Counted from the first letter of the stretch, positions 17,968 to 27,690 are shown. The stretch: 64,000 nt of DNA from Sneathiella chungangensis (GCF_009882935.1 NZ_WTVA01000001.1:904410-968409); one strand, 5' to 3'. The notes: generated by a model not told the origin, from the sequence alone. A program made the numbers and translations.

Positions 17968-18704
17968 CAGACTTCCGCGGCTTTCTTGTGCGGCTTGACC
18001 GGCTTGTCGCGCGCCTCGGGCTCCACCGTTTCGCGATGGCACAAGGCATCCGCGTCGCGTGTGATCCTGGTAAGGCTCGCCTCGATCGCCGCACGCGCCG
18101 CCTCGAAGGCGCCGTTCTCGTCGCGTCTCGGCACCTCTATCCCGTCGCCCCAGATGACGACGCCACGGCTGAACGGGGCGGCGAGGAGGAACCGGTCCCA
18201 GCTTCCGAGGATCTTGCCGCGCGTCGTCGAAAAACTGACGGGATAGACAGTCATGCCCGACATCGCCGCCAGCCGGACGACGCCATCCTGCGCGCGCATC
18301 CGGGGACCGCGGGGGCCATCCGGCGTGATCACCGCAACCTCGCCCTTTTTAAGGGCCTTCAGCATCTGCTTGATCGCCGACGCCGCGCCCTTGCTCGCCG
18401 ATCCGCGAACGCTGTCCTGTCCCCAATGCTTGATCGTGCGGGCGATAATCTCGCCGTCGCCGTGATGGGAGATCATGACATTCACCCGGGTTTTATTCTG
18501 CACGGAAATCGGCATCATCAGAAGGCGACCGTGCCAGAAGGCGAGAATGAAGGGGTCTCCCGCGCTCATCCGCGCATGCGGCGCCTCGCCGTTGATGACC
18601 TGCCAGCGGCTGGTGCGGTAGACAAGCCAGATATAGCCCGCCGCCAGGACGCTGATCACGGCCTTCGCGCCATCGCTTTTCAGTATTTTCTTTATCGCCT
18701 TCAA
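17967..18704 (-). CDS. DUF374 lysophospholipid acyltransferase family protein
   Basis: This 245-residue protein belongs to DUF374, which includes the epsilonproteobacterial lipid A late acyltransferase LpxJ. One N-terminal hydrophobic segment (AVISVLAAGYIWLV) is followed by FWHGRLLMMP, and by TPDGPRGPRMRAQDG, the conserved substrate-binding strand. The context (waaA, lpxK and an LpxL-type enzyme in one overlapping operon) supports a role in lipid A acylation, but the acyl acceptor is inferred. The start is a TTG at 18704, four bases after the stop of a 46-codon ORF; a weak start after a short ORF suggests translational coupling. The basic C-terminal tail is likely disordered. Confidence 0.85.
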   Translation of the reverse strand: MKAIKKILKSDGAKAVISVLAAGYIWLVYRTSRWQVINGEAPHARMSAGDPFILAFWHGRLLMMPISVQNKTRVNVMISHHGDGEIIARTIKHWGQDSVRGSASKGAASAIKQMLKALKKGEVAVITPDGPRGPRMRAQDGVVRLAAMSGMTVYPVSFSTTRGKILGSWDRFLLAAPFSRGVVIWGDGIEVPRRDENGAFEAARAAIEASLTRITRDADALCHRETVEPEARDKPVKPHKKAAEV

Positions 18705-18708
18705 AAAC

Positions 18709-18849
18709 CTACGCTTTCACCGGGAAAATCCACGCCCCGATATATATTGCCCGCACCGCCTTTGCCAGTTCAATTGCCAAATCCGGCCCTTTTTCCGACG
18801 CGATGGATTGCTGCCGCTTCAATATCTCATTAATCTGGTCTATGTTCAT
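18709..18849 (-). CDS. Possible 46-residue protein at the head of the lipid A operon
   Basis: This short frame starts MNIDQINEILKRQQS and ends YIGAWIFPVKA. It is a mixed amphipathic helix with a hydrophobic C-terminal end. I know no family for it. It lies four bases upstream of the TTG start of the DUF374 gene, in the right place to couple translation, and is too short for the usual gene length cut-offs. An alternative ATG nine bases earlier is possible, and no good Shine-Dalgarno is visible for either. It may be a leader ORF or a spurious frame. Confidence 0.35.
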   Translation of the reverse strand: MNIDQINEILKRQQSIASEKGPDLAIELAKAVRAIYIGAWIFPVKA

Positions 18850-18891
18850 TAAAAACATGCCGTTTCGGCTATATATGCAGAAAGCCGCCCG

Positions 18892-20973
18892 ATGACAAAT
18901 ACCGCCGCCCCCGAGATCCGCGCTTCCGCCTGCCCGCACGACTGTCCGTCGACCTGCGCACTGGAAATCGAGCGGTTGAACAGCCGGCAAATCGGGCGCG
19001 TACGGGGGGCCGAGAACAACAGCTATACCGCCGGCGTCATCTGCGCAAAAGTCGCCCGCTATGCCGAGAGGACCCATCATCCGGACAGGCTGATGCATCC
19101 CATGCGGCGCATCGGCGAGAAAGGCTCGGGCGCGTGGCAGCAGATCAGCTGGGATGATGCCCTCGACGAGGTGGCCGAGGCCTTTCTCAAGCGCGAGGCG
19201 CAATATGGCAGCGAGACCATCTGGCCCTATTACTACGCCGGGACGATGGGTCTCGTGCAGCGCGACGGGATCAACCGGCTTCGTCACGTGAAGAAATATT
19301 CCGAACAGAAACTGACCATCTGCACGACGCTTGCGCGCGGCGGCTGGATGGCCGGAACCGGATCCCTGCATGGCCCGGACCCGCGCGAGATGGCAAAATC
19401 GGACCTTGTCGTCATCTGGGGCACCAACGCCGTGCATACCCAGGTGAATGTGATGACCCATGCGACGCGCGCGCGCAAGGACCGCAGCGCCAAGATCGTC
19501 GTCATCGACACCTATCGCAACGCGACGGCGCAAACCGCCGATCTGCATCTTTGCGTCAATCCGGGCACCGACGGAGCGCTCGCCTGCGCCGTTATGCATG
19601 TCCTCTTCAAGGAGGGGATGGCGGACCGCGCCTATATGGAGAAATTCACGAAAGGCTGGAAGGAGCTGGAAGCGCATCTTCAGGACAAGACGCCGGACTG
19701 GGCCGCCGCAATCACCGGCCTGACGCCCGAGGAGATTTACGCCTTCGCCCGCCTCTACGGCCAGACAAAGAAATCCTTCCTGCGTCTCGGATACGGCTTC
19801 GCGCGGAGCCAGAACGGACCCGTCAACATGCATGCGGCAAGCTGTCTCGCCGCCGTCACCGGCTCCTGGCAATATGAGGGCGGCGGCGCCATGCATAACA
19901 ACGGCGGCATCTATCACTGGGACAAGACCCTGATCGAGGGGCTGGATGCGATCGATCCGGCGATACGCACCCTCGACATGTCCCGTATCGGCCCGGTGCT
20001 GACCGGCGACAAGACCGATCTCGGCGACGGGCCTCCGGTCACCGGTTTGCTCATCCAGAATACCAATCCGATGGATGTCGCGCCGGAACTTGGCAAGGTG
20101 CATGCCGGGTTCGCCCGCGACGATCTGTTCGTCTGCGTGCATGAACAGTTCATGACCGAAACGGCGAAGATGGCCGATATCCTGCTGCCGGCGACGACTT
20201 TCGTCGAGCATGACGATCTGTATCAGGCGGGCGGCCAGAGCCATATCATGATGGGACCGAAAATCATCGACCCGCTCGGGGAGTGCCGCTCCAACCATGG
20301 GGTGATCTCGGGACTTGCGAAACGCCTCGGCGCGGAGCATCGCGGCTTTGACATGACGGCGATGGAGATGATCGACGAGACGCTTAAAGTCTCCGGCTGG
20401 CCCGATGCCGAGACGCTGACGGAGAAAAAATGGCACGACTGCATGATCGATTTCGACAGCGCCCATTATCTCAACGGCTTCGCCCATAGCGATCGCAAAT
20501 TCCATTTCACGCCGGACTGGTCGAAAATCGGTGCCGATTATGAAGGAATGCCGGCCCTTCCCGATCATTGGGAGGCCATCTTTGTCGCCGACGCGGAGCA
20601 TCCCTTCCGGATGGTGACCGCGCCCGCGCGCAATTTCCTCAACACCAGCTTCACGGCGACGCCGACGTCGCTGAAACGGGAAAAACGCCCGACGGTCAAG
20701 ATACACAGCCAGGACGCCGCCGCCATCGGCACGGAGGATGGCGCCATTGTGCGGATCGGCAACAGGCTTGGCTCCCTCCTGATCCATGCCGAGATTTTCG
20801 ACGGGCTCAATCCGGGAACGGTGATCGTCGAGAGCGTCTGGCCCGGAAAATTCTTTATCGAGAAGGTCGGGATCAATCTGCTGGTCAGCGCGAAGGCGCC
20901 GAAGCCGAACGGCGGCGCGGCGTTTCATGACACGGCTGTCTGGATACGGCCCGAGGCGGACGCGTCAGATTAA
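18892..20973 (+). CDS. Molybdopterin-dependent oxidoreductase (formate dehydrogenase/DMSO reductase superfamily)
   Basis: This 693-residue protein is the catalytic subunit type of the DMSO reductase superfamily. The N-terminal 4Fe-4S site is visible as C-PHD-C-PST-C with a fourth cysteine in GVICAK. It is followed by the molybdopterin domains, with IWGTNAVHTQVN and IQNTNPM as nucleotide-binding stretches. The C-terminal molydopterin dinucleotide-binding domain begins near FRMVTAPARNFLNTSF. There is no twin-arginine signal, so it is probably cytoplasmic. No electron-transfer subunit or cofactor gene lies nearby, so its partner is unknown and the substrate cannot be named. Its last nine bases overlap the end of the convergent DUF1489 gene. 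Confidence 0.85.
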   Translation: MTNTAAPEIRASACPHDCPSTCALEIERLNSRQIGRVRGAENNSYTAGVICAKVARYAERTHHPDRLMHPMRRIGEKGSGAWQQISWDDALDEVAEAFLKREAQYGSETIWPYYYAGTMGLVQRDGINRLRHVKKYSEQKLTICTTLARGGWMAGTGSLHGPDPREMAKSDLVVIWGTNAVHTQVNVMTHATRARKDRSAKIVVIDTYRNATAQTADLHLCVNPGTDGALACAVMHVLFKEGMADRAYMEKFTKGWKELEAHLQDKTPDWAAAITGLTPEEIYAFARLYGQTKKSFLRLGYGFARSQNGPVNMHAASCLAAVTGSWQYEGGGAMHNNGGIYHWDKTLIEGLDAIDPAIRTLDMSRIGPVLTGDKTDLGDGPPVTGLLIQNTNPMDVAPELGKVHAGFARDDLFVCVHEQFMTETAKMADILLPATTFVEHDDLYQAGGQSHIMMGPKIIDPLGECRSNHGVISGLAKRLGAEHRGFDMTAMEMIDETLKVSGWPDAETLTEKKWHDCMIDFDSAHYLNGFAHSDRKFHFTPDWSKIGADYEGMPALPDHWEAIFVADAEHPFRMVTAPARNFLNTSFTATPTSLKREKRPTVKIHSQDAAAIGTEDGAIVRIGNRLGSLLIHAEIFDGLNPGTVIVESVWPGKFFIEKVGINLLVSAKAPKPNGGAAFHDTAVWIRPEADASD

Positions 20974-21399
20974 TCCGAGAGAGCGAAGCTCCGCCGCCAT
21001 TTCCTCAGAAAGCTCGCCCTCGCTGTCGTCATCGGACTTGCTCTCCTCGACAATATCACGCAGATCGCGCGGGGCGTCGTCCGCTTCCAGATAGCGCCAG
21101 CCCTGATGCGGGGCACGCGGGAAAAGCTCCGTTTCGATAAGCTCCGAATCCAGCATCAGGCCGCATTTCTCGCCTTCGGTATCGTAGAGCCGCTCAAGGC
21201 CGAGGACGCGCTGGCGCGCCGCGATATGCCCCTTGATGATCCAGTAGACGGATCCACCGTCGAGAAGTTCATCCTCGCGGGTCGGCCGTTGCTTCGTTAC
21301 ATGACACAGCGGTCCGGCAATCAGCCGTCGAGACTGGTTGGCGCGAAGCTGATCGACCGACGTGATGCCGACGCTGACGATTAGGAGATGTACTGACAT
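20965..21399 (-). CDS. DUF1489 family protein
   Basis: This 144-residue protein matches DUF1489, a family largely restricted to alphaproteobacteria. Recognisable parts are the start MSVHLLIVSVGITSVDQL, the central DGGSVYWIIKGHIAARQRVLG, and APHQGWRYLEADDAPRDL. The C-terminal 30 residues are very acidic (ESKSDDDSEGE). Function is unknown. It ends tail-to-tail inside the last codons of the molybdopterin enzyme gene, and no partner gene is evident. Confidence 0.85.
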   Translation of the reverse strand: MSVHLLIVSVGITSVDQLRANQSRRLIAGPLCHVTKQRPTREDELLDGGSVYWIIKGHIAARQRVLGLERLYDTEGEKCGLMLDSELIETELFPRAPHQGWRYLEADDAPRDLRDIVEESKSDDDSEGELSEEMAAELRSLGLI

Positions 21400-21444
21400 G
21401 CCTCTTAAATACCCCGAAACCGCCCCGTTTGTCCAGCAAGGGAA

Positions 21445-22350
21445 CTAGCCGAGCTTTCCCTTGAGGGCTCTGGCGACACTGGAAACCGGCGCGCGGTCAA
21501 GAAAATCGGAAATGAACCAGGCCGTGGTGACGAGTTTCTTGAGGTCGATCCCGCTGTCGATGCCCATGCCGTCGAGCATATAGACCACATCCTCCGTCGC
21601 CACATTGCCCGTTGCGCCCGGCGCATAAGGACAGCCGCCGAGACCGGCAACGGAGCTGTCGAGCTTGGAGATGCCCATTTCCAGCGCCGCCAGATAGTTC
21701 GCCAGCGCCTGGCCGTAGGTATCGTGAAAATGCACGCCGATCACCTCGAGCGGGATGACATTGGCGACCGCCTCGATCACTTTCTTGGTGCGGATCGGCG
21801 TCCCCACTCCGATGGTGTCGGCGATGGAAACCTCGTAAGCGCCCATGTCATACAGCTTCTTTGACACATCGGCGACAGCCTCGGGCGTGATCTCCTCGTC
21901 GAACGGGCTTCCAAGCGCGCAGGAAACACTCGCCCGATAGGGAATGCCTGCGGCCTTTGCCGCTTCCGTCACCGGCGCGAACCGCTCCAGGCTTTCGGCA
22001 ATGGAGCAATTGATGTTGCGCTGATTGAATTTTTCGGACGCCGCGCTGAAAATTTCGATCTCATCGGCGCCGGAGGCGACGGCGCCTTCATATCCCTTCA
22101 TATTGGGTGTCAGAACCGCATAGGTCACGTCGTCCCGGCGCGAGATTTTTTCCATCACCTCGGCGGTGTCCGCCATCTGCGGCACCCATTTCGGCGAGAC
22201 GAAACTGCCGGTCTCGATGGCCTTGACGCCGGCATCGACCAGCCGCTCGATCAGTTCGACCTTGATCCCCGCGGGGACCATCTGCTTCTCATTCTGCAGG
22301 CCGTCCCGCGCGCCCACTTCGAAAATTCGTACCTTTGACGGAAGCGTCAT
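21445..22350 (-). CDS. liuE: Hydroxymethylglutaryl-CoA lyase
   Basis: This 301-residue enzyme cleaves HMG-CoA to acetoacetate and acetyl-CoA, the last step of leucine breakdown. The TIM-barrel entry motif RIFEVGARDGLQNEK carries the catalytic Arg and Asp. SVAGLGGCPYAPGATGNVATEDVVYM contains the conserved G-loop and active-site cysteine. The length fits the family. The ATG overlaps the stop of the carboxylase alpha gene by four bases, so they are co-translated. Confidence 0.94.
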   Translation of the reverse strand: MTLPSKVRIFEVGARDGLQNEKQMVPAGIKVELIERLVDAGVKAIETGSFVSPKWVPQMADTAEVMEKISRRDDVTYAVLTPNMKGYEGAVASGADEIEIFSAASEKFNQRNINCSIAESLERFAPVTEAAKAAGIPYRASVSCALGSPFDEEITPEAVADVSKKLYDMGAYEVSIADTIGVGTPIRTKKVIEAVANVIPLEVIGVHFHDTYGQALANYLAALEMGISKLDSSVAGLGGCPYAPGATGNVATEDVVYMLDGMGIDSGIDLKKLVTTAWFISDFLDRAPVSSVARALKGKLG

Positions 22351-24368
22351 GCTGTCTCCTCGCTTTCAAGGCGGACGAGCACGGTTCCCTCATCCACCTG
22401 ATCTCCAACTTCGAAAAATACGTCCTCGATAATACCATCCTTGAAGGCTGTCAACGTATGCTCCATTTTCATCGCCTCCAATACAACCAGGGGGTCACCC
22501 TTGCTCACCCGCGTCCCCGCATTGGCGAAAATCTGGATCAGCTTGCCCGGCATCGGTGCCGTGATCGCGCCCGCGCCGCCCTCGGCGCTATCGGCATCGA
22601 AATCATCGACGACGCGAGCGATCTCGACCTGACGTCCGGTGGTCATGACAATGATCTTGGCGCCCTGGGTGACGACGGCGGCGTCGATTTTATGCCCATT
22701 CAGATCAGCGTGGAGGCTCCCGTCCGCCGCCAGCTCGGCATGAACATGCAGCGGGACTTCGGGCAGTTCAAGCAGAAATCCGCCTTTTTCATAGACAACA
22801 TGAACCGTTATTTCCGACCCGTCCACCTCGAACTTGAAATCGTCATGGCCGGTATCATTGGGGCGCCAGGCCGTAAGGTCATCCCAGGGCGAATAGGGAT
22901 CATTCGTCGCGGCGCGGGCAGCCTTGTGACCCTTCTCGCGCTCCAGCAGCAGATGCGCGACGGCAAGCGCCATCTCCTCTTCTGTCGGGGCAAGCGGTCC
23001 GGGCACCAGATCGGCCTTGAAACGCTCGATGAAGCCGGTATCCAGATCCTTCGCCGCAAAAGACGGATGGCCGGCGATATTGCCAAGGAACGCCAGGTTC
23101 GTCGCGACGCCCGCCACCTGATAGTCATCCAGGGAGGCGCTCAGTTTCTGAAGCGCCATGTCCCGCGTCTCGTCCCAGACGATCAGCTTGGCGATCATCG
23201 GATCATAAAACGGCGTCACCGTGTCACCTTCGCGCACGCCGGTATCAATCCGGACGCCGTCCGCTTCCCGGGGCGGCCGCAACCGAAGAAGTTGCCCCGT
23301 CGCGGGCAGGAAGTCATTCGCCGGGTCTTCCGCATAGAGCCGCACCTCGAACGCATGGCCGGAGATGGAAAGATCTTCCTGAGTGCAGGGGAGCTCTCCT
23401 CCCGCCGCGACTCGCAGCTGCCATTCCACGAGATCCTGCCCGGTGATCATCTCGGTCACCGGATGCTCCACCTGAAGGCGGGTATTCATTTCCATGAAAT
23501 AGAACGCATCTTCCTTGAGCCCGTTGGAGACATCGGCGATAAACTCGATGGTGCCCGCACCGACATAGCCAATCGCCTTTGCCGCCGCCACGGCCGCCGC
23601 GCCCATGGCCTCGCGCATCGCCACCGGCATATCCGGCGCCGGCGCTTCCTCGATCACCTTCTGGTGCCGCCGCTGGAGGGAGCAGTCCCGCTCGAACAGA
23701 TGCACGGCGTTGCCATGGGTATCAGCGAATACCTGGATCTCGATATGGCGCGGCTTGGTGAGGAATTTCTCGATCAGGACACGCGCATCTCCGAAGGCCG
23801 ACTGCCCTTCCCGCTGGGCGGAGGCCAGCGCCGCCGGGAATTCTTTTGCGGAATGGACACTCCGCATGCCCTTGCCGCCGCCGCCCGCGACCGCCTTGAT
23901 CAGGACGGGATAACCGATTTTCTCCGCCTCCGCCGCCAGCAGGTCCGGATCCTGATCCTCCCCGTGATACCCCGGCACGACCGGCACGCCCGCCTTGACC
24001 ATCAGGGCTTTCGCCGCGTCTTTCAGCCCCATGGCGCGAATCGCGTCCGCGGGCGGGCCGATAAAGACGATGCCGGCTTTTGCGCATTTCTCGGCAAATC
24101 CCGCATTCTCCGACAGGAAGCCATAGCCCGGATGGATCGCCTCCGCTCCCGTCCGCCGCACGACCTCAAGGATCGTGTCCGCCTTCAGGTAGCTTGCCGA
24201 AACTTCCGGCGGGCCGATCAGGACAGCCTCATCCGCCATCTGGACATGGCGGGCGTTGGCGTCCGCCTCGGAATAAACGGCAACCGTCCGGACGCCCAGC
24301 TTCGCCGCCGTGGCCATGACCCGACAGGCAATCTCTCCGCGATTAGCGATAAGTATCTTTTTAAACAC
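22347..24368 (-). CDS. liuD: Methylcrotonyl-CoA carboxylase, biotin-containing alpha subunit
   Basis: This 673-residue protein joins a biotin carboxylase half (start FKKILIANRGEIACRV, ATP-grasp loop GGGGKGM, NTRLQVEHPVTEM) to a C-terminal biotinyl domain whose lysine sits in LEAMKMEH. The start is GTG at 24368. It sits with the beta subunit, the hydratase and HMG-CoA lyase, so it is assigned to methylcrotonyl-CoA rather than to propionyl-CoA, for which a second pair exists at 38.7-42.2 kb. The order on the minus strand is liuB, liuC, liuD, liuE. Confidence 0.93.
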   Translation of the reverse strand: MFKKILIANRGEIACRVMATAAKLGVRTVAVYSEADANARHVQMADEAVLIGPPEVSASYLKADTILEVVRRTGAEAIHPGYGFLSENAGFAEKCAKAGIVFIGPPADAIRAMGLKDAAKALMVKAGVPVVPGYHGEDQDPDLLAAEAEKIGYPVLIKAVAGGGGKGMRSVHSAKEFPAALASAQREGQSAFGDARVLIEKFLTKPRHIEIQVFADTHGNAVHLFERDCSLQRRHQKVIEEAPAPDMPVAMREAMGAAAVAAAKAIGYVGAGTIEFIADVSNGLKEDAFYFMEMNTRLQVEHPVTEMITGQDLVEWQLRVAAGGELPCTQEDLSISGHAFEVRLYAEDPANDFLPATGQLLRLRPPREADGVRIDTGVREGDTVTPFYDPMIAKLIVWDETRDMALQKLSASLDDYQVAGVATNLAFLGNIAGHPSFAAKDLDTGFIERFKADLVPGPLAPTEEEMALAVAHLLLEREKGHKAARAATNDPYSPWDDLTAWRPNDTGHDDFKFEVDGSEITVHVVYEKGGFLLELPEVPLHVHAELAADGSLHADLNGHKIDAAVVTQGAKIIVMTTGRQVEIARVVDDFDADSAEGGAGAITAPMPGKLIQIFANAGTRVSKGDPLVVLEAMKMEHTLTAFKDGIIEDVFFEVGDQVDEGTVLVRLESEETA

Positions 24369-24390
24369 CGGTTAAATTTCCTATATCAGG

Positions 24391-25185
24391 TTAAATAATA
24401 TGCCAATTGGGCTTGCGCTTGTCGAGGAACGCCTGAACGCCCTCCTTCCCTTCGTCGGTCGCCCGCCGGGCGGCAATCCGTTCGGCTGTCTCCTCGATAA
24501 CATCCTGATCGATGGGACGATCGGAGACCGTATAGATGAGGTCCTTGGAATCGGCCATGGCGCCCGGCGCATTCTTCATGATCTGGTCAATCAGGCGGTC
24601 CCGCGCCTCCGCCAGGTGGCTCACATCCTCAACCACGTCATGCAGCAGGCCGAGGCGATGGGCCTCCGTCGCGTCAAAGACCTCCGCCGTCAGGAAATAC
24701 CGGCGGCAGGCACGGACGCCGATCGCCTCCACCACATAGGGGGAGATGACAGCCGGAAGGAGCCCGAGCTTCACCTCGGAAAGGCAGAACTTCGCTGATT
24801 TCACGCCGATTGCGATATCGCAGGCCGCGACCAGACCGAGCCCCCCGCCATAGGCCGCGCCCTGAACCAGCGCGATGGTCGGCTTCGGGATCGCATGAAG
24901 GTTTTTCAGCATCCTCCCCAGGACAATGCTGTCTTCGCGGTTATCCTCCTCGGTGAAATGCGCGGCGCGTTTCATCCAGTTGAGATCCGCCCCGGCGCAA
25001 AAGCTTTTTCCGGCGGCGGCGACCACGACGGCGCGGACACCATCCTGATGGCCGACATCCTCGAACATGTCGCCAAGACGCTCGATCAGCTCCTCATCGA
25101 AGGCATTATGCACCTCCGGCCGGTTAAGCGTAATGGTCGCGATGCCGTCGGTCGAGAAATGCAATACCGCTGATTCTTCACTCAT
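24391..25185 (-). CDS. liuC: Enoyl-CoA hydratase, probable methylglutaconyl-CoA hydratase
   Basis: This 264-residue crotonase-fold enzyme shows the CoA oxyanion-hole regions FCAGADLNWMKR and VQGAAYGGGLGLVAACD. The paired acidic catalytic residues fall in FCLSEVKLGLLPAVISPYV. Its place between the two methylcrotonyl-CoA carboxylase subunit genes points to hydration of 3-methylglutaconyl-CoA to HMG-CoA, the step between carboxylase and lyase. Nine bases separate it from the beta subunit gene. The exact substrate rests on the context. Confidence 0.88.
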   Translation of the reverse strand: MSEESAVLHFSTDGIATITLNRPEVHNAFDEELIERLGDMFEDVGHQDGVRAVVVAAAGKSFCAGADLNWMKRAAHFTEEDNREDSIVLGRMLKNLHAIPKPTIALVQGAAYGGGLGLVAACDIAIGVKSAKFCLSEVKLGLLPAVISPYVVEAIGVRACRRYFLTAEVFDATEAHRLGLLHDVVEDVSHLAEARDRLIDQIMKNAPGAMADSKDLIYTVSDRPIDQDVIEETAERIAARRATDEGKEGVQAFLDKRKPNWHII

Positions 25186-25194
25186 AAAACTCTC

Positions 25195-26802
25195 CTACAT
25201 TCTAAAGAGGCCGAATTTTGTCGGCTCGATGGGGGCGTTGAGGGAGGCCGAAATGCCAAGGCCCAGAACCATCCGGCTTTCCGCCGGATCGACAATACCA
25301 TCATCCCAGATGCGCGCGCTCGCAAAATAGGGATGCCCCTCCTTTTCGTACTGCGCTTCTACCGGCGCCTTGAAGGCGGCTTCCTCCTCCGCGCTCCAGG
25401 TTTCGCCACGCGCTTCCATGCCGTCGCGCTTGACGGTGGCGAGCACGGCGGCGGCCTGCTGCCCGCCCATAACGGAAATGCGCGCGTTCGGCCACATCCA
25501 GAGAAGGCGCGGGCTATAGGCGCGGCCGCACATGCCATAGTTACCCGCCCCGAAGGAGCCGCCGAAAATCATCGTGAATTTCGGCACCTTGGCCGTGGCG
25601 ACCGCCGTCACGAGCTTGGCGCCGTCCTTGGCGATACCGCCTGATTCATATTTCTGCCCGACCATGAAGCCGGTAATATTCTGCAAGAAGACAAGCGGGA
25701 TATTCCGCTGGCAGCAAAGCTCGATAAAATGCGCGCCTTTAACGGCGGATTCCGAAAAGAGGATGCCGTTGTTTGCCACGATACCGACCGGATAGCCATG
25801 GATATGGGCAAAACCCGTGACCAGGGTCGTTCCGTAATTTTTCTTGAACTCCTCGAACTCGGAGCCATCGACGACGCGGGCGATAATCTCCCTCACATCG
25901 AAGGGCGTGCGCATATCCTTCGGGATCAGACCATAAATTTCCTTCGGATCGTAAAGCGGCGGCCTGGGGCTGCGAACCTCAAGCGGCATGGGTTTCGGAC
26001 GATTGAAACCCGCCACGCAGCTTCGGGCAATCTGCAACGCATGCAGGTCATTTTCGGCCATATGGTCAGTGACGCCGGAAATGCGGGAATGAACCTCCGC
26101 CCCGCCCAGATCCTCCGCCGAGACAACTTCGCCGGTTGCCGCCTTCACCAGCGGCGGACCGGCAAGGAAGATGGTGCCCTGATTGCGGACGATAATGCTT
26201 TCATCGCACATCGCCGGAACATAGGCGCCGCCGGCAGTGCAGGAGCCCATCACCACGGCAATCTGCGGAATGCCAAGCGCCGACATATTTGCCTGATTGT
26301 AGAAGATGCGGCCAAAATGCTCACGGTCTGGGAAAACATCCTGCTGGTTGGGAAGGTTCGCCCCGCCGGAATCCACAAGATAAATGCAGGGAAGATTGTT
26401 TTGCAGCGCCACTTCCTGCGCCCGGAGGTGCTTCTTCACCGTCAGCGGATAATAGGTCCCGCCCTTTACCGTCGCATCATTGCAGACCACGACGCATTCG
26501 CGGCCCTCGATGCGTCCAATCCCGGTAATCACGCTGGCGGAATGGATATCGCCGCCATACATGTCCCAGGCCGCCATCTGGCTGAATTCCAGAAAGGGTG
26601 AACCGGGATCAAGGAGCTTGCGCACCCGTTCGCGCGGGAGCAGTTTGCCGCGTGAGAGATGTTTCTCGCGCGCGCGTTCGCCGCCGCCCTGCTTGACGAT
26701 GGCGACCTTTTCCTTCAGATCCTCAACCAGCCCCGCCATATGCGCGGCATTGGCCTTGAAGTCATCACTCCGGGTGTTGAGACTGCTTTTCAATACGGAC
26801 AT
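25195..26802 (-). CDS. liuB: Methylcrotonyl-CoA carboxylase, carboxyltransferase beta subunit
   Basis: This 535-residue protein is a two-domain acyl-CoA carboxyltransferase. The N-terminal half has [20 protein letters not shown] and [22 protein letters not shown], the latter typical of methylcrotonyl-CoA enzymes. The C-terminal half has [15 protein letters not shown] and [13 protein letters not shown], where the family has a biotin- and CoA-binding pocket. It is the first gene of the liuBCDE unit and diverges from the SDR gene after 105 bases. Confidence 0.93.
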   Translation of the reverse strand: MSVLKSSLNTRSDDFKANAAHMAGLVEDLKEKVAIVKQGGGERAREKHLSRGKLLPRERVRKLLDPGSPFLEFSQMAAWDMYGGDIHSASVITGIGRIEGRECVVVCNDATVKGGTYYPLTVKKHLRAQEVALQNNLPCIYLVDSGGANLPNQQDVFPDREHFGRIFYNQANMSALGIPQIAVVMGSCTAGGAYVPAMCDESIIVRNQGTIFLAGPPLVKAATGEVVSAEDLGGAEVHSRISGVTDHMAENDLHALQIARSCVAGFNRPKPMPLEVRSPRPPLYDPKEIYGLIPKDMRTPFDVREIIARVVDGSEFEEFKKNYGTTLVTGFAHIHGYPVGIVANNGILFSESAVKGAHFIELCCQRNIPLVFLQNITGFMVGQKYESGGIAKDGAKLVTAVATAKVPKFTMIFGGSFGAGNYGMCGRAYSPRLLWMWPNARISVMGGQQAAAVLATVKRDGMEARGETWSAEEEAAFKAPVEAQYEKEGHPYFASARIWDDGIVDPAESRMVLGLGISASLNAPIEPTKFGLFRM

Positions 26803-26907
26803 CTAGTTCACTTTCCTTCAGAGTGCACTTAAATCGATAGCTTGGCGAACGTCGCCCTATGTGTTACGGATTCGCTTCCAAACAAGAACCAAAAAAAGGA
26901 GCCATGA

Positions 26908-27690
26908 ATGGCCTATAATCCATTTGACCTGACCGGGAAGGTCGCCCTCATCACAGGCGGAAACGGGGGCATTGGCCTTGGCATGGCAGACGCCATCGCC
27001 CAGGCGGGAGGCGATATTTGCATCTGGGGCACGAACGAGACCAAAAACGCGGCCGCCGTCGAAAAGCTGAAGGCCCACGGCACCCGCGTCTCCTCGCTTC
27101 TTTGCAATGTTGCGGATGAAAAGGAAGTTCAGGACTGCTTTGCCGAGACGCTGTCGCAATTTGGCCGCGTCGATGGCTGCTTTGCGAATGCGGGCGTCAG
27201 TTCGGGCAAGAAATCCTTCCTGGATATCGATGATGCGGAATGGCACCGCGTTCTCAATATCAATCTCGATGGCGTCTTTTACACCTTCCAGGCAGCGACG
27301 AAACATATGGTGGAGCGCGCCGAGAACGGGGATCCGGGCGGGCGCCTCATCGGCACAGCCAGCCTCGCGGCCATCTCCGGCGCCGCACGGAACGAACATT
27401 ATGCCGCGACCAAGGGCGGCGTGATTTCCATGATCCGGGCGCTGGCGGTCGAATTCGCCGGCAAGGGCATCACGGCCAACGCCATCCTGCCCGGCTGGAT
27501 CGAAACCGCGATGACGGAAAATGCCATCGCCTGGCAGAAATTTTCCGATGCGGTGAAGCCGCGCATCCCGGCGCGCCGCTGGGGCCAGCCCGAGGATTTC
27601 GGCGGCATGGCCGTCTATCTGATGTCGGACGCCAGCGCCTATCACACGGGCGATACCATGCTGATCGACGGCGGCTATTTCCTCTTTTAG
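26908..27690 (+). CDS. Short-chain dehydrogenase/reductase (classical SDR)
   Basis: This 260-residue enzyme is a classical SDR. The cofactor motif is TGGNGGIGLG at about residues 16-25, then FANAGVSSG. The catalytic Ser-Tyr-Lys lies in the TASLAAISG region and EHYAATKGG, with Tyr-x3-Lys. The end TMLIDGGYFLF is typical of tetrameric SDRs such as 3-oxoacyl reductases. A good Shine-Dalgarno AAAGGAG precedes ATG 26908; another ATG four bases earlier is in a different frame. It stands alone on the plus strand inside the leucine catabolic region, so its substrate is not clear. Confidence 0.88.
   Translation: MAYNPFDLTGKVALITGGNGGIGLGMADAIAQAGGDICIWGTNETKNAAAVEKLKAHGTRVSSLLCNVADEKEVQDCFAETLSQFGRVDGCFANAGVSSGKKSFLDIDDAEWHRVLNINLDGVFYTFQAATKHMVERAENGDPGGRLIGTASLAAISGAARNEHYAATKGGVISMIRALAVEFAGKGITANAILPGWIETAMTENAIAWQKFSDAVKPRIPARRWGQPEDFGGMAVYLMSDASAYHTGDTMLIDGGYFLF

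Noticed and set aside
18859..20928. A very long open frame on the minus strand across the molybdopterin oxidoreductase gene
   Set aside because: It is the antisense of a clear 693-residue enzyme and has no recognisable domain. Only its last 46 codons, outside that gene, are kept as a possible ORF.
22335..24398. A 687-codon plus-strand frame opposite liuD
   Set aside because: It is an antisense shadow created by high GC at third positions; the translation is rich in Arg, His and Gln and matches no family.
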